The notes under the pieces: model-generated
Database searches by the model: none
Told to the model about the DNA's origin: nothing
Seen by the model: only the letters and a program-made list of their open reading frames with translations
Translations under genes and position numbers: made by a program
Source of the DNA: Haloimpatiens lingqiaonensis
Lineage (GTDB): Bacteria; Bacillota; Clostridia; Clostridiales; Clostridiaceae
Assembly (NCBI RefSeq): GCF_901447495.1
Contig: NZ_CABDWS010000025.1
Location: 1 to 38,943, forward strand
Length of the DNA: 38,943 nt
Direction: 5' to 3'
Part shown: positions 16,601-25,006 of the stretch, piece after piece
How the letters are laid out: each line of letters starts with the position of its first letter
Numbering within the stretch: the first letter of the stretch is position 1

Positions 16601-18934
16601 TTATTTATTTTCCATAATTTTTACCCTCGGGGTGAAAATTCTTCCAATTAAGAAACCAAAAACAACAAATACTAAAATGAATTTAATCATAACGACCACA
16701 TTTTCTTTAAACAAAACATTATTCATACCAGATACTATCATCCTCATCATTTTAACTGAGTATGTCATTGGTAGCACCTTTCCTATGGCTTGATAAAATT
16801 TAGGTGCTGTTTCTATTGGGAAAGTACCTGCGCAAGAGGATAATTGTAAAAGCAATGCTACGAATATTATAGGCGTTGCAACTCCCCCCATAGCATAAGA
16901 TAATCCATACATTATCATAAAGAACACAATAGCTACAAATATATTATTTAAATAAAAATATGAGTTATTTATTGAATGCATGCCTAAACCCTTAGCAAGT
17001 GTTGCACTTAAAATTACTGCTTGAATAGCTACCAATACTGATCCTATAATAGCTTTCCCTGTAAAGCTTCTTAAAAATTTATTTTTAACAACTTCTGAAA
17101 ATTTAGCTAGAGTTATTATAATATTTACAAACATAGCCCCTAGCCACAATGAAAGGGACATAAAGTATGGTGCTAATCCTTCTCCATAATACTTAACATC
17201 ATTAATTGGCTTTTCATGAAGGTTTACTGGTTCTGATATAAACTCACTGATATTTTCTGGAGTGAATTTTAGTTTTTCATCCATTTTATCATAGCCTTCA
17301 CTTAAACCGTCATTTAATTCTTTTCCACCATTACTTGCCTCTTTTAATCCACTGTTTAAAGTAGATGTTCCTTCTTTTAATTTATTACTTCCATCTAAAA
17401 GCTGATTAACTCCATCTATACCTTGCTTTTGCTTCTCATCTATTCCTTTAGCTAACTGTACATTACCCATGGCTACCTTATTTGTTCCATCTGTAACTTG
17501 TACTGAGCCATTAAAAAGCTTATTTACTGCTTCCGTTGCCTTATTTTGTCCATCTAAAAGTTCATTTGATCCATTTGAAAGTTCATTTAAAGCCCAAGAT
17601 ACTTGTCCAACTCCATTAGACAACTTAGTAGCTCCTATTGAAAGTTGATTTACTGCACCGCCAACTTTATTTGTACCTGCTAACATTGAAGTTGACCCTT
17701 CTTCTAATTGGCCTAAAACTCCAACTAAAGGTTTTAACGCATCTGCATTTTCTTTTAGTGGTTTAGCTATATTAGTGCTTATATCTTTACTTTTAACCGC
17801 CTCTAAAATATATTTTGACTTAGCTAAATTTACTTTAGCTTCATCCACTTTTCCATTTGCCATATCCTGTTGAGCCTGTGCCATTAAATCATAGGCTATA
17901 TTTATATTTTTACTAACAGCCTCAACACCATCACCTGCACCATTTAATTTTTTAGAAATATCTTCACTGTCCACTGATACTTTGTATTTCACTTGTTTAA
18001 TTCCATCATTTAATTTTTTAGCTCCAGATTGTAAACTTGGCATTTGCTTATTTAACTCGGATAACCCACCGCTAATTTGAGATGTTCCATTACTTATTTG
18101 TGGTATATTAGTATTTAATGCTACTAATCCTCCATTAATCTTATTAACACCCTCCGTTAATTGCGGCATTTTACCATTTAACACACCTAAGCCTTCACTC
18201 ACTTGTTTTGCTCCACCATTCACAGTTTGCGCTCCACTTATAAGTTCAGCAATTCTTGGATCTGTTTGGGACAATTTCCCTTTAAACACATTTAATCCAT
18301 CTACAACTTTACTTTGTCCATCTAATAATTTATTTCCTCCATCACTAAGTTCTAAAAGACCATCTTTTAATTTTTTAGAACCTTCACTAGCATCTTTTAT
18401 AGAATCTTTTACTTCATAAAGATTCTTAGCTAATTCTTTAGTAGTTTCCTTAGCCATATTTGAAGTTATTTCACTTTTTATAGCCTCAGCTGCCTTAGAT
18501 GACACCTGTGAAAATATGAAGTTAGTTCCTTTATTAGGGGTATAAATTATTTCAGGTTTTTGAAACTTCCCATCCGCAGCATCAGCTACCTTCCTAGAAA
18601 AATCCTCTGGTATAACAATCATAGCATAATACTTTGCTCCATTTATACCTTCATTGGCTTCATCATAATTTACAAATTGCCACTTAACCTTTTTATTTTC
18701 TTTAAGGTTATCCTCAACTTCCTCACCTATGTTATATTTTTTCCCATCCTTTGTAACGGGCTTATCCAGATTCACAAAGGCAACAGGTACATTTTGCAAA
18801 TTGCCATAGGGATCCCAAAATGCCTTTAAGTAAATAGCTGAATAAAGCATAGGAACAAACATTATAGCTATGACAGAAATAGCTATCACAGTATATGTGG
18901 TTTTTTTACTTATCTCCTTATTACCTATCTTCAT
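16601..18934 (-). CDS. YhgE/Pip-type membrane protein with long glycine-heptad stalk
   Basis: A 777-residue protein of the YhgE/Pip (phage infection protein) family. One N-terminal membrane segment (about 13-35) is followed by a conserved extracellular domain with VPVAFVNLDKP near 45-55. Then comes a very long region (about 175-550) of repeated L..G...L..G and N..L..G units that should form an extended helical stalk. Five or six C-terminal membrane segments resemble an ABC-2 permease domain. Family members serve as phage receptors or work with type VII-like secretion and membrane stress; the role here is unknown. GAAGGAG is 8 bases before ATG. A TGACC-N3-GGTCA operator-like palindrome lies 40 bases upstream. 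Confidence 0.88.
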   Translation of the reverse strand: MKIGNKEISKKTTYTVIAISVIAIMFVPMLYSAIYLKAFWDPYGNLQNVPVAFVNLDKPVTKDGKKYNIGEEVEDNLKENKKVKWQFVNYDEANEGINGAKYYAMIVIPEDFSRKVADAADGKFQKPEIIYTPNKGTNFIFSQVSSKAAEAIKSEITSNMAKETTKELAKNLYEVKDSIKDASEGSKKLKDGLLELSDGGNKLLDGQSKVVDGLNVFKGKLSQTDPRIAELISGAQTVNGGAKQVSEGLGVLNGKMPQLTEGVNKINGGLVALNTNIPQISNGTSQISGGLSELNKQMPSLQSGAKKLNDGIKQVKYKVSVDSEDISKKLNGAGDGVEAVSKNINIAYDLMAQAQQDMANGKVDEAKVNLAKSKYILEAVKSKDISTNIAKPLKENADALKPLVGVLGQLEEGSTSMLAGTNKVGGAVNQLSIGATKLSNGVGQVSWALNELSNGSNELLDGQNKATEAVNKLFNGSVQVTDGTNKVAMGNVQLAKGIDEKQKQGIDGVNQLLDGSNKLKEGTSTLNSGLKEASNGGKELNDGLSEGYDKMDEKLKFTPENISEFISEPVNLHEKPINDVKYYGEGLAPYFMSLSLWLGAMFVNIIITLAKFSEVVKNKFLRSFTGKAIIGSVLVAIQAVILSATLAKGLGMHSINNSYFYLNNIFVAIVFFMIMYGLSYAMGGVATPIIFVALLLQLSSCAGTFPIETAPKFYQAIGKVLPMTYSVKMMRMIVSGMNNVLFKENVVVMIKFILVFVVFGFLIGRIFTPRVKIMENK

Positions 18935-18973
18935 TTGTCTTGCTCTCCTTCATTATGTAAAGTTCATTAGTTA

Positions 18974-18986
18974 TGACCAACGGTCA
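18974..18986. promoter_or_regulatory. TetR-type operator before the YhgE/Pip gene
   Basis: TGACC-AAC-GGTCA is a perfect 5-3-5 inverted repeat, the same geometry as the TGAAC-N3-GTTCA sites at 1100 and 1819. YhgE/Pip genes are commonly next to TetR regulators, but none is adjacent here. Confidence 0.55.
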
Positions 18987-19236
18987 AATATTATTAAATC
19001 ACTTTTTTTGAAGAATTTCATCCCTAAAACATATACATTTATTGAAAATCCTTTATTCAATTACTATATATATTTATTATGTAATTATCCTCCATGGATT
19101 TTAATTAGTCTTTTTATGCCTTTTAATATCCATTAAATGGTGTAATTATGCGTCTGTAATCTTTTTCACAAATTTCCATCTCTTCTTATTCAAATACTAG
19201 CTTATGTGTTTCTTTTTAACAAAAAATTAATAATTT
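18987..19236. other. Intergenic stretch with no gene seen
   Basis: 250 AT-rich bases between the YhgE promoter region and a hairpin. Short plus-strand frames exist but lack ribosome binding sites and family character. Confidence 0.5.
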
Positions 19237-19298
19237 AATATAAAATAAGAGCCTTATCTACATATGATATATTCGTCAGATAAAGCTCATTTTATATT
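19237..19298. terminator. Hairpin terminator, dispersed family member 2
   Basis: AATATAAAATAAGAGCCTTATCT and its inverted counterpart ending TTTTATATT form a long stem with a 17-base loop. It is 3' of the Crp-family gene. The core (AGAGCCTTATCT, loop with TATATTC, CAGATAA) is shared with the hairpins at 11591 and 23193. Confidence 0.75.
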
Positions 19299-19328
19299 AA
19301 ATTATTATTATAAATTAATATACTCATT

Positions 19329-20021
19329 TTATTTATTACAATTATTAGTTAAATACCTTTTTAATCTATTTATATCCTTTATTACTATACTCCTATTTTC
19401 TGAAGTTATTATGTTTTCTTGTTTAAACTTCTTCAGAGTTCTGGTAACTGTAATTCTTGAACATCCTATTATATCTGCAATATCTTGGTGAGTTAAATTT
19501 ATTACTATTTTTTCATTATTAGTTCCTATTTCTTTTGACTGAGTCCATAATCTTATTAAAGTATCTGCTACCTTTTGTGTAGAATCATTAAAACATATAT
19601 TTACCATTTGAGTCATTGATATTCTATACTTCCTAACTAAGCTATGAATTATGAATCTATATATGTCAGCATTAAAATCTAAAAGTTTTTCTACTTCTCT
19701 TGAGTGAATTATAGATATGTCAGTGTTTTGTATAGCTGTATTTATAAAACAATCAGCTACACCTTCAAAATACTCTTCCTCTCCAAAGATTTCTCCCGGT
19801 TTTAAATAATAAAGATATTTTTCATCTCCATTACTATTATAAAAACTTCTTTTCACGCTACCATTAGTAACTACAGCTATAAACCTCTTTTCCCTAATTA
19901 TTATTTGCTCATTTTTGCGAAAACTTCTTTTTTCCCCATAATTACTAAAATCATTCAAGAAAAAATTTCTCATTTCTTGCTGTTTTTCACAATCAAATAA
20001 TTCTTCATACATTTCTATCAC
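19329..20021 (-). CDS. Crp/Fnr-family transcriptional regulator
   Basis: A 230-residue regulator with an N-terminal cyclic-nucleotide-binding-type beta barrel (about 30-115, including YYLKPGEIFGEEEYFEG). A dimerisation helix follows (about 118-150), then a C-terminal winged helix-turn-helix LTHQDIADIIGCSRITVTRTLKKF (about 176-199). The four-cysteine Fe-S pattern of Fnr is absent, and the cAMP-binding Arg-Ser motif is not visible, so the signal is unknown. It is monocistronic, with its own terminator-like hairpin 3'. It diverges from nothing obvious, so its targets may be elsewhere. Confidence 0.88.
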   Translation of the reverse strand: MIEMYEELFDCEKQQEMRNFFLNDFSNYGEKRSFRKNEQIIIREKRFIAVVTNGSVKRSFYNSNGDEKYLYYLKPGEIFGEEEYFEGVADCFINTAIQNTDISIIHSREVEKLLDFNADIYRFIIHSLVRKYRISMTQMVNICFNDSTQKVADTLIRLWTQSKEIGTNNEKIVINLTHQDIADIIGCSRITVTRTLKKFKQENIITSENRSIVIKDINRLKRYLTNNCNK

Positions 20022-20076
20022 CCAATTTAATGAATTTTTATTTTTTATATTTTGCTTATTATATCAAAAGGAATTT

Positions 20077-20123
20077 AAAAAGTGAAGAGCATTGTAGCAA
20101 CAAAATACTACAATACTCTTCAC
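20077..20123 (-). terminator. Terminator of the pyroglutamate operon
   Basis: GTGAAGAGCATTGTAG (20082-20097) and CTACAATACTCTTCAC (20108-20123) form a 16-bp stem with one G-U. On the minus strand it is followed by TTTTTAAATT. It lies 3' of the stop at 20165. Confidence 0.9.
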
Positions 20124-20164
20124 TCTACTCTATAAATTTTAAATAAGAAATGTACTAGATAAAA

Positions 20165-20626
20165 TTAACTAATATATTGTATCATAAATTTTCTCCAATC
20201 TCCATGATGCACATATATATCATTTTCATCTATTTTATTATTTTTATCATTATACTTATACACATAGGCTTTTTGAATCCTCGCTGATTCACCTTCCAAA
20301 ACTTCTACATCTGTTAATATTCTATTGTATTCGTTGCTAGAATCGTTTTCCCTTATATATCCCTCCATTTTATCTAATATTTTAAGGTTTTCCTTAAAAT
20401 TTTTAAAACTTATAAGCTCACCGTATACAAAATCTTTTCCATCTACTAAAGCTGGATATCCTCGTTTTGCTAAATGATAAAGTTTACCTTTAACTCTAGC
20501 TTTTTTTCTATCTAATATTATATCTCTTAGATATCTTTCATAGTTAAAAAAATTATTCATTAAACTTCCATAAACAAATACATTCTTTACTTCTTCAACT
20601 TCCATATTAACTTTAGTTTCTAACAT
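20165..20626 (-). CDS. Gamma-glutamylcyclotransferase-like protein (AIG2/GGCT fold)
   Basis: A 153-residue protein of the gamma-glutamylcyclotransferase superfamily. VFVYGSLM (about residues 16-23) is the substrate-loop motif, GYPALVDG and FVYGELISF are the second and third motifs, and LDKMEGYI carries the conserved acidic residue. Family enzymes release 5-oxoproline from gamma-glutamyl amines or peptides. The start overlaps the pcp stop by 7 bases, so the two are translationally coupled. Together with pyroglutamyl peptidase this gives two routes to 5-oxoproline in one operon. Exact substrate not known. Confidence 0.85.
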   Translation of the reverse strand: MLETKVNMEVEEVKNVFVYGSLMNNFFNYERYLRDIILDRKKARVKGKLYHLAKRGYPALVDGKDFVYGELISFKNFKENLKILDKMEGYIRENDSSNEYNRILTDVEVLEGESARIQKAYVYKYNDKNNKIDENDIYVHHGDWRKFMIQYIS

Positions 20627-21264
20627 ATTTTACCACCAGTCTCTTTAATATCTTCTTTAGTTTCAATAGCTGCTTCTATAGCTAACTTTAATCCTTTAGT
20701 TATACTTTCCAACGCCATAGAAGGCATATTTCTCTTGTCTACTACTTGTTCTGGTATAAATGGAACATGTATAAATCCTCCAATAGTATTCTTAAATTCT
20801 TTATCTAAATGGTATAAAAGTCCATACATTATGTGATTACATACAAAAGTTCCTGCAGTATTAGAAACTGAAGCTGGAATACCACCTTCCTGTATCTTTT
20901 TAACCATAGCTTTTATTGGAATGCTTGCAAAATATGCATTTTCTCCATCATTAAATATTTTTTCATCTATGATACTATTTCCTTCATTATCTGGTATCCT
21001 AGCATCATCCATATTTATTGCAACTCTTTCTATAGTAATATCGTATCTTCCCCCTGCTTGTCCTACACATACCACCATATCAGGTTGTTCTGCTTTTATA
21101 GCTTCTGCAAGCTTTCTTACAGATTTTTTAAATACTGTAGGAATCTCTACTTTAACAATCTTAGCTCCGTTTATTTCTTCTGGGAGTTTTTTAACAGCTT
21201 CAAGAGCTGGATTTATGCTTTCTCCTCCAAAGGGATCAAATCCTGTAACCAATACTTTTTTCAT
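20620..21264 (-). CDS. pcp: Pyroglutamyl-peptidase I (pyrrolidone-carboxylate peptidase)
   Basis: A 214-residue cysteine peptidase that removes N-terminal pyroglutamate from peptides. The catalytic triad is complete: Glu in [11 protein letters not shown], Cys in [14 protein letters not shown], and His in [11 protein letters not shown] (79, 142 and 166 from the chosen start). [16 protein letters not shown] is the N-terminal family signature. ATGs at 21270 and 21264 are both possible; AGGAGAGA is 7-8 bases from the second. It is followed by the cyclotransferase gene and preceded by the DUF979/DUF969 pair. Confidence 0.95.
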   Translation of the reverse strand: MKKVLVTGFDPFGGESINPALEAVKKLPEEINGAKIVKVEIPTVFKKSVRKLAEAIKAEQPDMVVCVGQAGGRYDITIERVAINMDDARIPDNEGNSIIDEKIFNDGENAYFASIPIKAMVKKIQEGGIPASVSNTAGTFVCNHIMYGLLYHLDKEFKNTIGGFIHVPFIPEQVVDKRNMPSMALESITKGLKLAIEAAIETKEDIKETGGKIC

Positions 21265-21336
21265 CTTCATTCTCTCCTAACATAACGACGTAAAATTTAT
21301 TTCAATATTAATCCTAAAAATCTTATAAACTCTATA

Positions 21337-22293
21337 TTAAAATGCCCAAAAATACATAAGTAATATGTGTATAATTAACATTAATATAGCCACTGGGGCT
21401 TGATATTTTATAACTCCATATTTCCTATCTTTAATTTCTAAAATAGCTGTTGGAACTATATTAAAATTAGCTGCCATTGGTGTCAAAAGAGTTCCACAGA
21501 ATCCTGCTGTTAACCCCAAAGCGGAAACTACAACAGGGTTTCCTCCCTGAGCTATAACAAAAGGAACTCCTACCCCCGCAGTAATAACTGCAAAAGCTGC
21601 AAATCCATTACCCATTATCATAGTAAATAGTGCCATGCCTACGCAATAAGCCACTACTCCTGCAAGTATATTTCCTTGTGGTATAATTCCACTTATGCCA
21701 TCAGCAATTACCTTTCCAACCCCTGCACTAGCAAAAACTGAACCTAATGCTGCAAGAAGTTGCGGTAAAATATTAACAGGACCAACCATTTGGAATAATC
21801 TTCTTCCATCTTCCACCATTTCTTTTGGTTTTCCTTTTGTTATTACTATTGCAAGTATAGTAGCCAATAATGTACCTATTCCCAAAGCTACTAGGGAACC
21901 TAAAGATTCTTTAAATAGTTGTGCTACCAAAAAAGTAATTAGTGCTAAAGCTACTGCTGGTATAAATATAGCATTACCTATTTTATTAGCCATTTTATCT
22001 TTAAATTCTTGAGTTGACTGTTGATACTTTCCAGGCTTAACAACTTTAAGTGCTGACAATGCACAAAGTACTAAAATTAAATATCCTATTATAGTAGGGT
22101 TTACTCCTATCTTCTCATTTCCCCATATTAATCCTATTTTGCTGAAAGTGAATATAAATCCAAGTATAAGCCAGAACAGAGCTGTAGATATCTTAGAATT
22201 ATTCTCTTTATCTTTTAAAGTCATATAACTTGTATAAAAACATACCATGCCACACAAAACATACATTATTTCAGTTAAAGATGCTTTAAGCAT
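21337..22293 (-). CDS. DUF979 family membrane protein, putative 5-oxoproline transport subunit
   Basis: A 318-residue membrane protein with 9-10 hydrophobic segments, recognised as DUF979 by its length, the GNGFAAFAVITAGVGVPFVI stretch, and its pairing with a DUF969 protein and pcp. Its start overlaps the DUF969 stop by 8 bases. DUF969/DUF979 pairs are very often beside pcp, so a two-component permease for pyroglutamate or pyroglutamyl peptides is a reasonable inference. The biochemical function is not established from the sequence. Confidence 0.85.
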   Translation of the reverse strand: MLKASLTEIMYVLCGMVCFYTSYMTLKDKENNSKISTALFWLILGFIFTFSKIGLIWGNEKIGVNPTIIGYLILVLCALSALKVVKPGKYQQSTQEFKDKMANKIGNAIFIPAVALALITFLVAQLFKESLGSLVALGIGTLLATILAIVITKGKPKEMVEDGRRLFQMVGPVNILPQLLAALGSVFASAGVGKVIADGISGIIPQGNILAGVVAYCVGMALFTMIMGNGFAAFAVITAGVGVPFVIAQGGNPVVVSALGLTAGFCGTLLTPMAANFNIVPTAILEIKDRKYGVIKYQAPVAILMLIIHILLMYFWAF

Positions 22294-22993
22294 TTATATC
22301 CCCTCCTGACTCTGTATTTTGTTTAGCTTTCTTTTTATATTTCTTGTCAAACTTTTTATCATAATATAAGAATTGAATTGTTCCCACTATCATTATTATT
22401 ACAGCAATTGGTAAGGAAGCCTTTGCCACATCAATAGCTTCTACCTTATAATTCAATTCCTTAAGTACCCCAACAATCAATAGTACTCCACCAGATGCCA
22501 CAAAACCATTCTGACCAAAAAAGTTTCCATAATTCTCAACTGATCCTTCTAATCCCTTAACCACTTCTTTTCCTTCTTCATCAAAATCTTCATATCGATT
22601 TTCAGCAGCACCTTGAGCCATTGGAAGTATTAAAGGTCTTATAAATTGAACATGTCCACCTATTCTTAAACTAAAAACAGCTGAAATTGTTCTTATTATA
22701 AGATATATAGAAGTAAGTTTTCCAACTGTAGCTGTCTTTATCTTTCCTATGAGATATGCAGCTCTTTCCTTCAAACCATATCTTTCTAATAGACCTATAA
22801 CTGGAAGTGAAATAATAAATAATGACATATATCTATTAGTTACAAAAGCCTCTCCCAAAATTTTCATTATATCATTGAAGGACATTCCAGAAACAAGGCC
22901 TGTGGCAATACCGGCAATAACAACTACTGCCAAAGTATCCAATTTGATTATAAAACCTATTACAATAATTAAAATTCCTATTAACTTTATCAT
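22286..22993 (-). CDS. DUF969 family membrane protein, partner of DUF979
   Basis: A 235-residue membrane protein with about six hydrophobic segments. SLFIISLPVIGLLERYGLKERAA and the RIGGHVQFIRPLILPMAQGA loop are typical of DUF969. It ends in a Lys-rich tail (KKFDKKYKKKAKQ). An ideal AAGGAGGAGG is 8 bases before ATG. It is first of four co-directional genes (DUF969, DUF979, pcp, cyclotransferase). Confidence 0.87.
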   Translation of the reverse strand: MIKLIGILIIVIGFIIKLDTLAVVVIAGIATGLVSGMSFNDIMKILGEAFVTNRYMSLFIISLPVIGLLERYGLKERAAYLIGKIKTATVGKLTSIYLIIRTISAVFSLRIGGHVQFIRPLILPMAQGAAENRYEDFDEEGKEVVKGLEGSVENYGNFFGQNGFVASGGVLLIVGVLKELNYKVEAIDVAKASLPIAVIIMIVGTIQFLYYDKKFDKKYKKKAKQNTESGGDINA

Positions 22994-23059
22994 TTATTTC
23001 CCTCCTCCTTCTGATTTTTAATATATTTATTATAAAAATTATAACAAAACGAAAAATAA

Positions 23060-23087
23060 AAAAATGTAGCCTAGACTACATTTTTTG
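23060..23087. terminator. Small hairpin before the DUF969 operon
   Basis: AAAAATGTAG (23060-23069) and CTACATTTTT (23076-23085) form a 10-bp stem with a 6-base loop and T run. It separates the lipoprotein transcription unit from the DUF969 promoter region. Confidence 0.7.
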
Positions 23088-23192
23088 AAATAATCTGAAT
23101 TTTCGAACACAATAATTTATTTTTGTCCATTACCTGTGGACTCTATTTAACTAACCTTGTGAATGATTAGATGCGAAAAATAAATTTTTACA

Positions 23193-23249
23193 TAAATAAG
23201 AGTCTTATCTGCACATAGTATATTCAGCAAATAGAACTCTTATTTATAC
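23193..23249. terminator. Hairpin terminator, dispersed family member 3
   Basis: ATAAATAAGAGTCTTATCTGC (23193-23213) pairs at 18 of 21 positions with the right arm ending CTCTTATTTAT. It touches the stop codon of the lipoprotein gene and shares its core with the hairpins at 11591 and 19237. Confidence 0.75.
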
Positions 23250-23650
23250 TAGCATCTTAATTCTATACAAAGAGAACTATTATGTGAAGTATATGGAATT
23301 TCATTGTCAATATCCTCTTTTTTTAATGTTGCATTTGTCCCATCAATGCCCTTAAAAGTTATTTTTGAAAACTCCCCCACTTTACAATCTTTTAATATGG
23401 TAGATACTAATGAACCGCTTTCTTCTTTTCCTTCCATCTCTACTGATTCTGCAGGTAATTTCTTAATATCACCAATTTTATATTCTTTAACTTTTTCATT
23501 GTTGTAACTTACTTTTACCACATATTCATATTTTCCCTTGCTGTTTGTTCCTTTAGTTTCGCTAGCTTTCTTTTTCTCAGAGGTTGAACACCCTACAAAG
23601 GACAGTACCATAATTAATAATAGTAAAGCACTAATTACTTTTTTAAACAT
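23249..23650 (-). CDS. Small lipoprotein, possible molybdopterin-oxidoreductase-like domain
   Basis: A 133-residue lipoprotein. The signal peptide MFKKVISALLLLIMVLSFVGC has lipobox SFVGC, so the mature protein is lipid-anchored outside. The mature part (VSYNNEKVKEYKIGDIKKLPAESVEMEGKEESGSLVSTILKDCKV, in order) resembles the small sulfite-oxidase-like fold without cofactor-binding Cys, as in many secreted DUFs; this is a weak family call. Its ATG overlaps the stop of an ABC-binding-protein remnant by 8 bases, so it was probably coupled to a now mostly lost gene. Confidence 0.75.
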   Translation of the reverse strand: MFKKVISALLLLIMVLSFVGCSTSEKKKASETKGTNSKGKYEYVVKVSYNNEKVKEYKIGDIKKLPAESVEMEGKEESGSLVSTILKDCKVGEFSKITFKGIDGTNATLKKEDIDNEIPYTSHNSSLCIELRC

Positions 23651-23795
23651 TTCCCCATCTCTCCTTTACTAAACTACCTATAGCACTATTTACTTCATTG
23701 GTACTTGTCACTCCTGTAGAGATGATTTCGTAACCTTTGGAAACCTTTTTTAGTTCATTAACACAAACTTTATTATTACTTTCTACAATATATAA
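23643..23795 (-). pseudogene. 3' remnant of an ABC transporter substrate-binding protein
   Basis: An open stretch without start (about 50 codons) that overlaps the 3' end of the flavodoxin gene and the start of the lipoprotein gene. NELKKVSKGYEIISTGVTST, then NEVNSAIGSLVKE, resembles the middle of ABC_sub_bind (TrpX-type) binding proteins, where a similar strand precedes an EVxxAAxSL helix. Everything else is missing. Low certainty on the family. Confidence 0.3.
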
Positions 23796-24316
23796 TTAAC
23801 TAGAGTCACTATTGCACTTCTATCTGTAAAATCAACTTTATCTCCATAGGTAGCTAATAACTCTTTATCATCATCTGTTAACTTATCTTCAGGTTTTTTA
23901 GATACTACTTTTTTTAGCATTGCCATCATAGCTTTGTGTACTAAGCTTAGCTTTTTGTAATCTATTCCACCGCGAAAATGAAAAAACTTTATATTATCTA
24001 TAATTTCTTTAGGGAAATTCTTTTCTATAATTGGGGCGAAAACTTCTTTTTTATCCGTAGAAGCAAGTCCCACTGTGTAAACTATTATTTTTTTATACTT
24101 TATAATATCAAAGTTTTTAGTTATAAGTGATATACCTGAAATGCCACTAGCATAAAGTCCTCCACCGTAAACAATAGTGTCATATTCCTTTAACATTTCT
24201 ACCTTTATTTCTGAAGCATCAAATAAGTCTCCCTTTACCTCCTCGGCTATCCACTGAGCATATTTTTTACTACTGCCATATTTTGATTTGTATATTACTA
24301 CTATTTTATTATTCAT
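23783..24316 (-). CDS. Flavodoxin-domain protein, HemG-like
   Basis: A 177-residue FMN-binding protein. The N-terminal VVIYKSKYGSSKKYAQWIAEEV (residues 5-26) is the flavodoxin phosphate-binding loop, in the form seen in menaquinone-dependent protoporphyrinogen oxidase-type flavodoxins (SKYGST/SK). IVYGGGLYASGISG (about 48-61) and IVYTVGLAS contact the flavin. Its electron partner is unknown. The frame is open to 24367, but those codons lie in the palindromic element; the ATG at 24316 has GGGGG 7-9 bases upstream and fits the family N-terminus. Confidence 0.82.
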   Translation of the reverse strand: MNNKIVVIYKSKYGSSKKYAQWIAEEVKGDLFDASEIKVEMLKEYDTIVYGGGLYASGISGISLITKNFDIIKYKKIIVYTVGLASTDKKEVFAPIIEKNFPKEIIDNIKFFHFRGGIDYKKLSLVHKAMMAMLKKVVSKKPEDKLTDDDKELLATYGDKVDFTDRSAIVTLVNYIL

Positions 24317-24352
24317 ATACTTCGCCCCCAAAATTATACAAATTCTTATTCT

Positions 24353-24667
24353 ATGATTAACCCACAATAAGGTACAATGTAATGGAATTATGAAATTTCT
24401 CTTCCATGACTTGCATAGAAGCTCGGAACAATAAATTTAATTTAAGAAATTCTAATCTTTTAGCCATATAAAATTATCTAACGCTCACATTCAGCGTCCT
24501 GCCTCAGGTTCGCTAGCCTGGCGTCTTTGCCAGGCTTACGATAATTTTATCTGTCTAAAAGAAGAATTTCTAAAATTAAATTTAAACAGTGCTTTCGCTT
24601 CTTATGCAAGTCATTCCAGAGAAATTTCATAATTCAAGTAATGTAATACTTATTGTGGGATAATCAT
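24353..24667. mobile_element. MITE-like 315-bp near-palindromic element
   Basis: The left arm from ATGATTAACCCACAATAAG and the right arm ending CTTATTGTGGGATAATCAT are inverted copies that match with few gaps over about 125 bp each. Shared blocks include GAATTATGAAATTTCTCT and ATGACTTGCATA. The centre (24490-24540) is GC-richer and holds a perfect GCCTGGC/GCCAGGC hairpin. No transposase frame is present, so it would be a non-autonomous element. It ends 37 bp before the flavodoxin ATG and may bring or block its promoter. No clear target duplication. Confidence 0.75.
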
Positions 24668-24965
24668 TCTATTATTTATATGTCATCTAAAAGCTTGGTA
24701 AAACTTTCAACATAATATGTAAAAAAGCATTTTATTTAAAACATAATAACCCTATTATATAACATCATATCTAAATTATACTACACTAAAATTACAAAGC
24801 ATAGCTCATAAATTTTTATGAATCTCAATATAATAGCAAGCTTTATTGTTGTGCGAATTTTATTATGTGCATTTTTAATGCACTGTTAGAGAGGTAGGTA
24901 TTTTTATGTCAAAAAATGAAAACTATCAATTTTGCGTAAATCCTGTTTTACTTATACAAGCAAAA
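24668..24965. other. Intergenic stretch; one weak short frame
   Basis: AT-rich. On the plus strand an ATG at 24906 with AGAGAGG about 10 bases upstream opens 25 codons (MSKNENYQFCVNPVLLIQ...) ending in the terminator at 24966. It resembles nothing I know and is not called as a gene. Confidence 0.4.
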
Positions 24966-24990
24966 ACCGCCTGCATATTTTAGCAGACGA
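24966..24990 (-). terminator. Terminator of the MerR-family gene
   Basis: CGCCTGC-ATATTTTA-GCAGACG gives a 7-bp stem (one G-U) followed by TTTTTG on the minus strand. The same 22 bases recur at 28296-28317. Confidence 0.75.
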
Positions 24991-25006
24991 CTTTTGTTAT
25001 TCCGTT

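Noticed and set aside
21695-22012. Plus-strand frames opposite DUF979 and similar frames opposite SulP, citF and the chemoreceptor
   Set aside because: These are mirror frames of real membrane or coding sequence with no start signals.
24906-24983. 25-codon plus-strand gene
   Set aside because: A plausible Shine-Dalgarno exists, but the peptide has no family, ends inside a terminator and could be chance.
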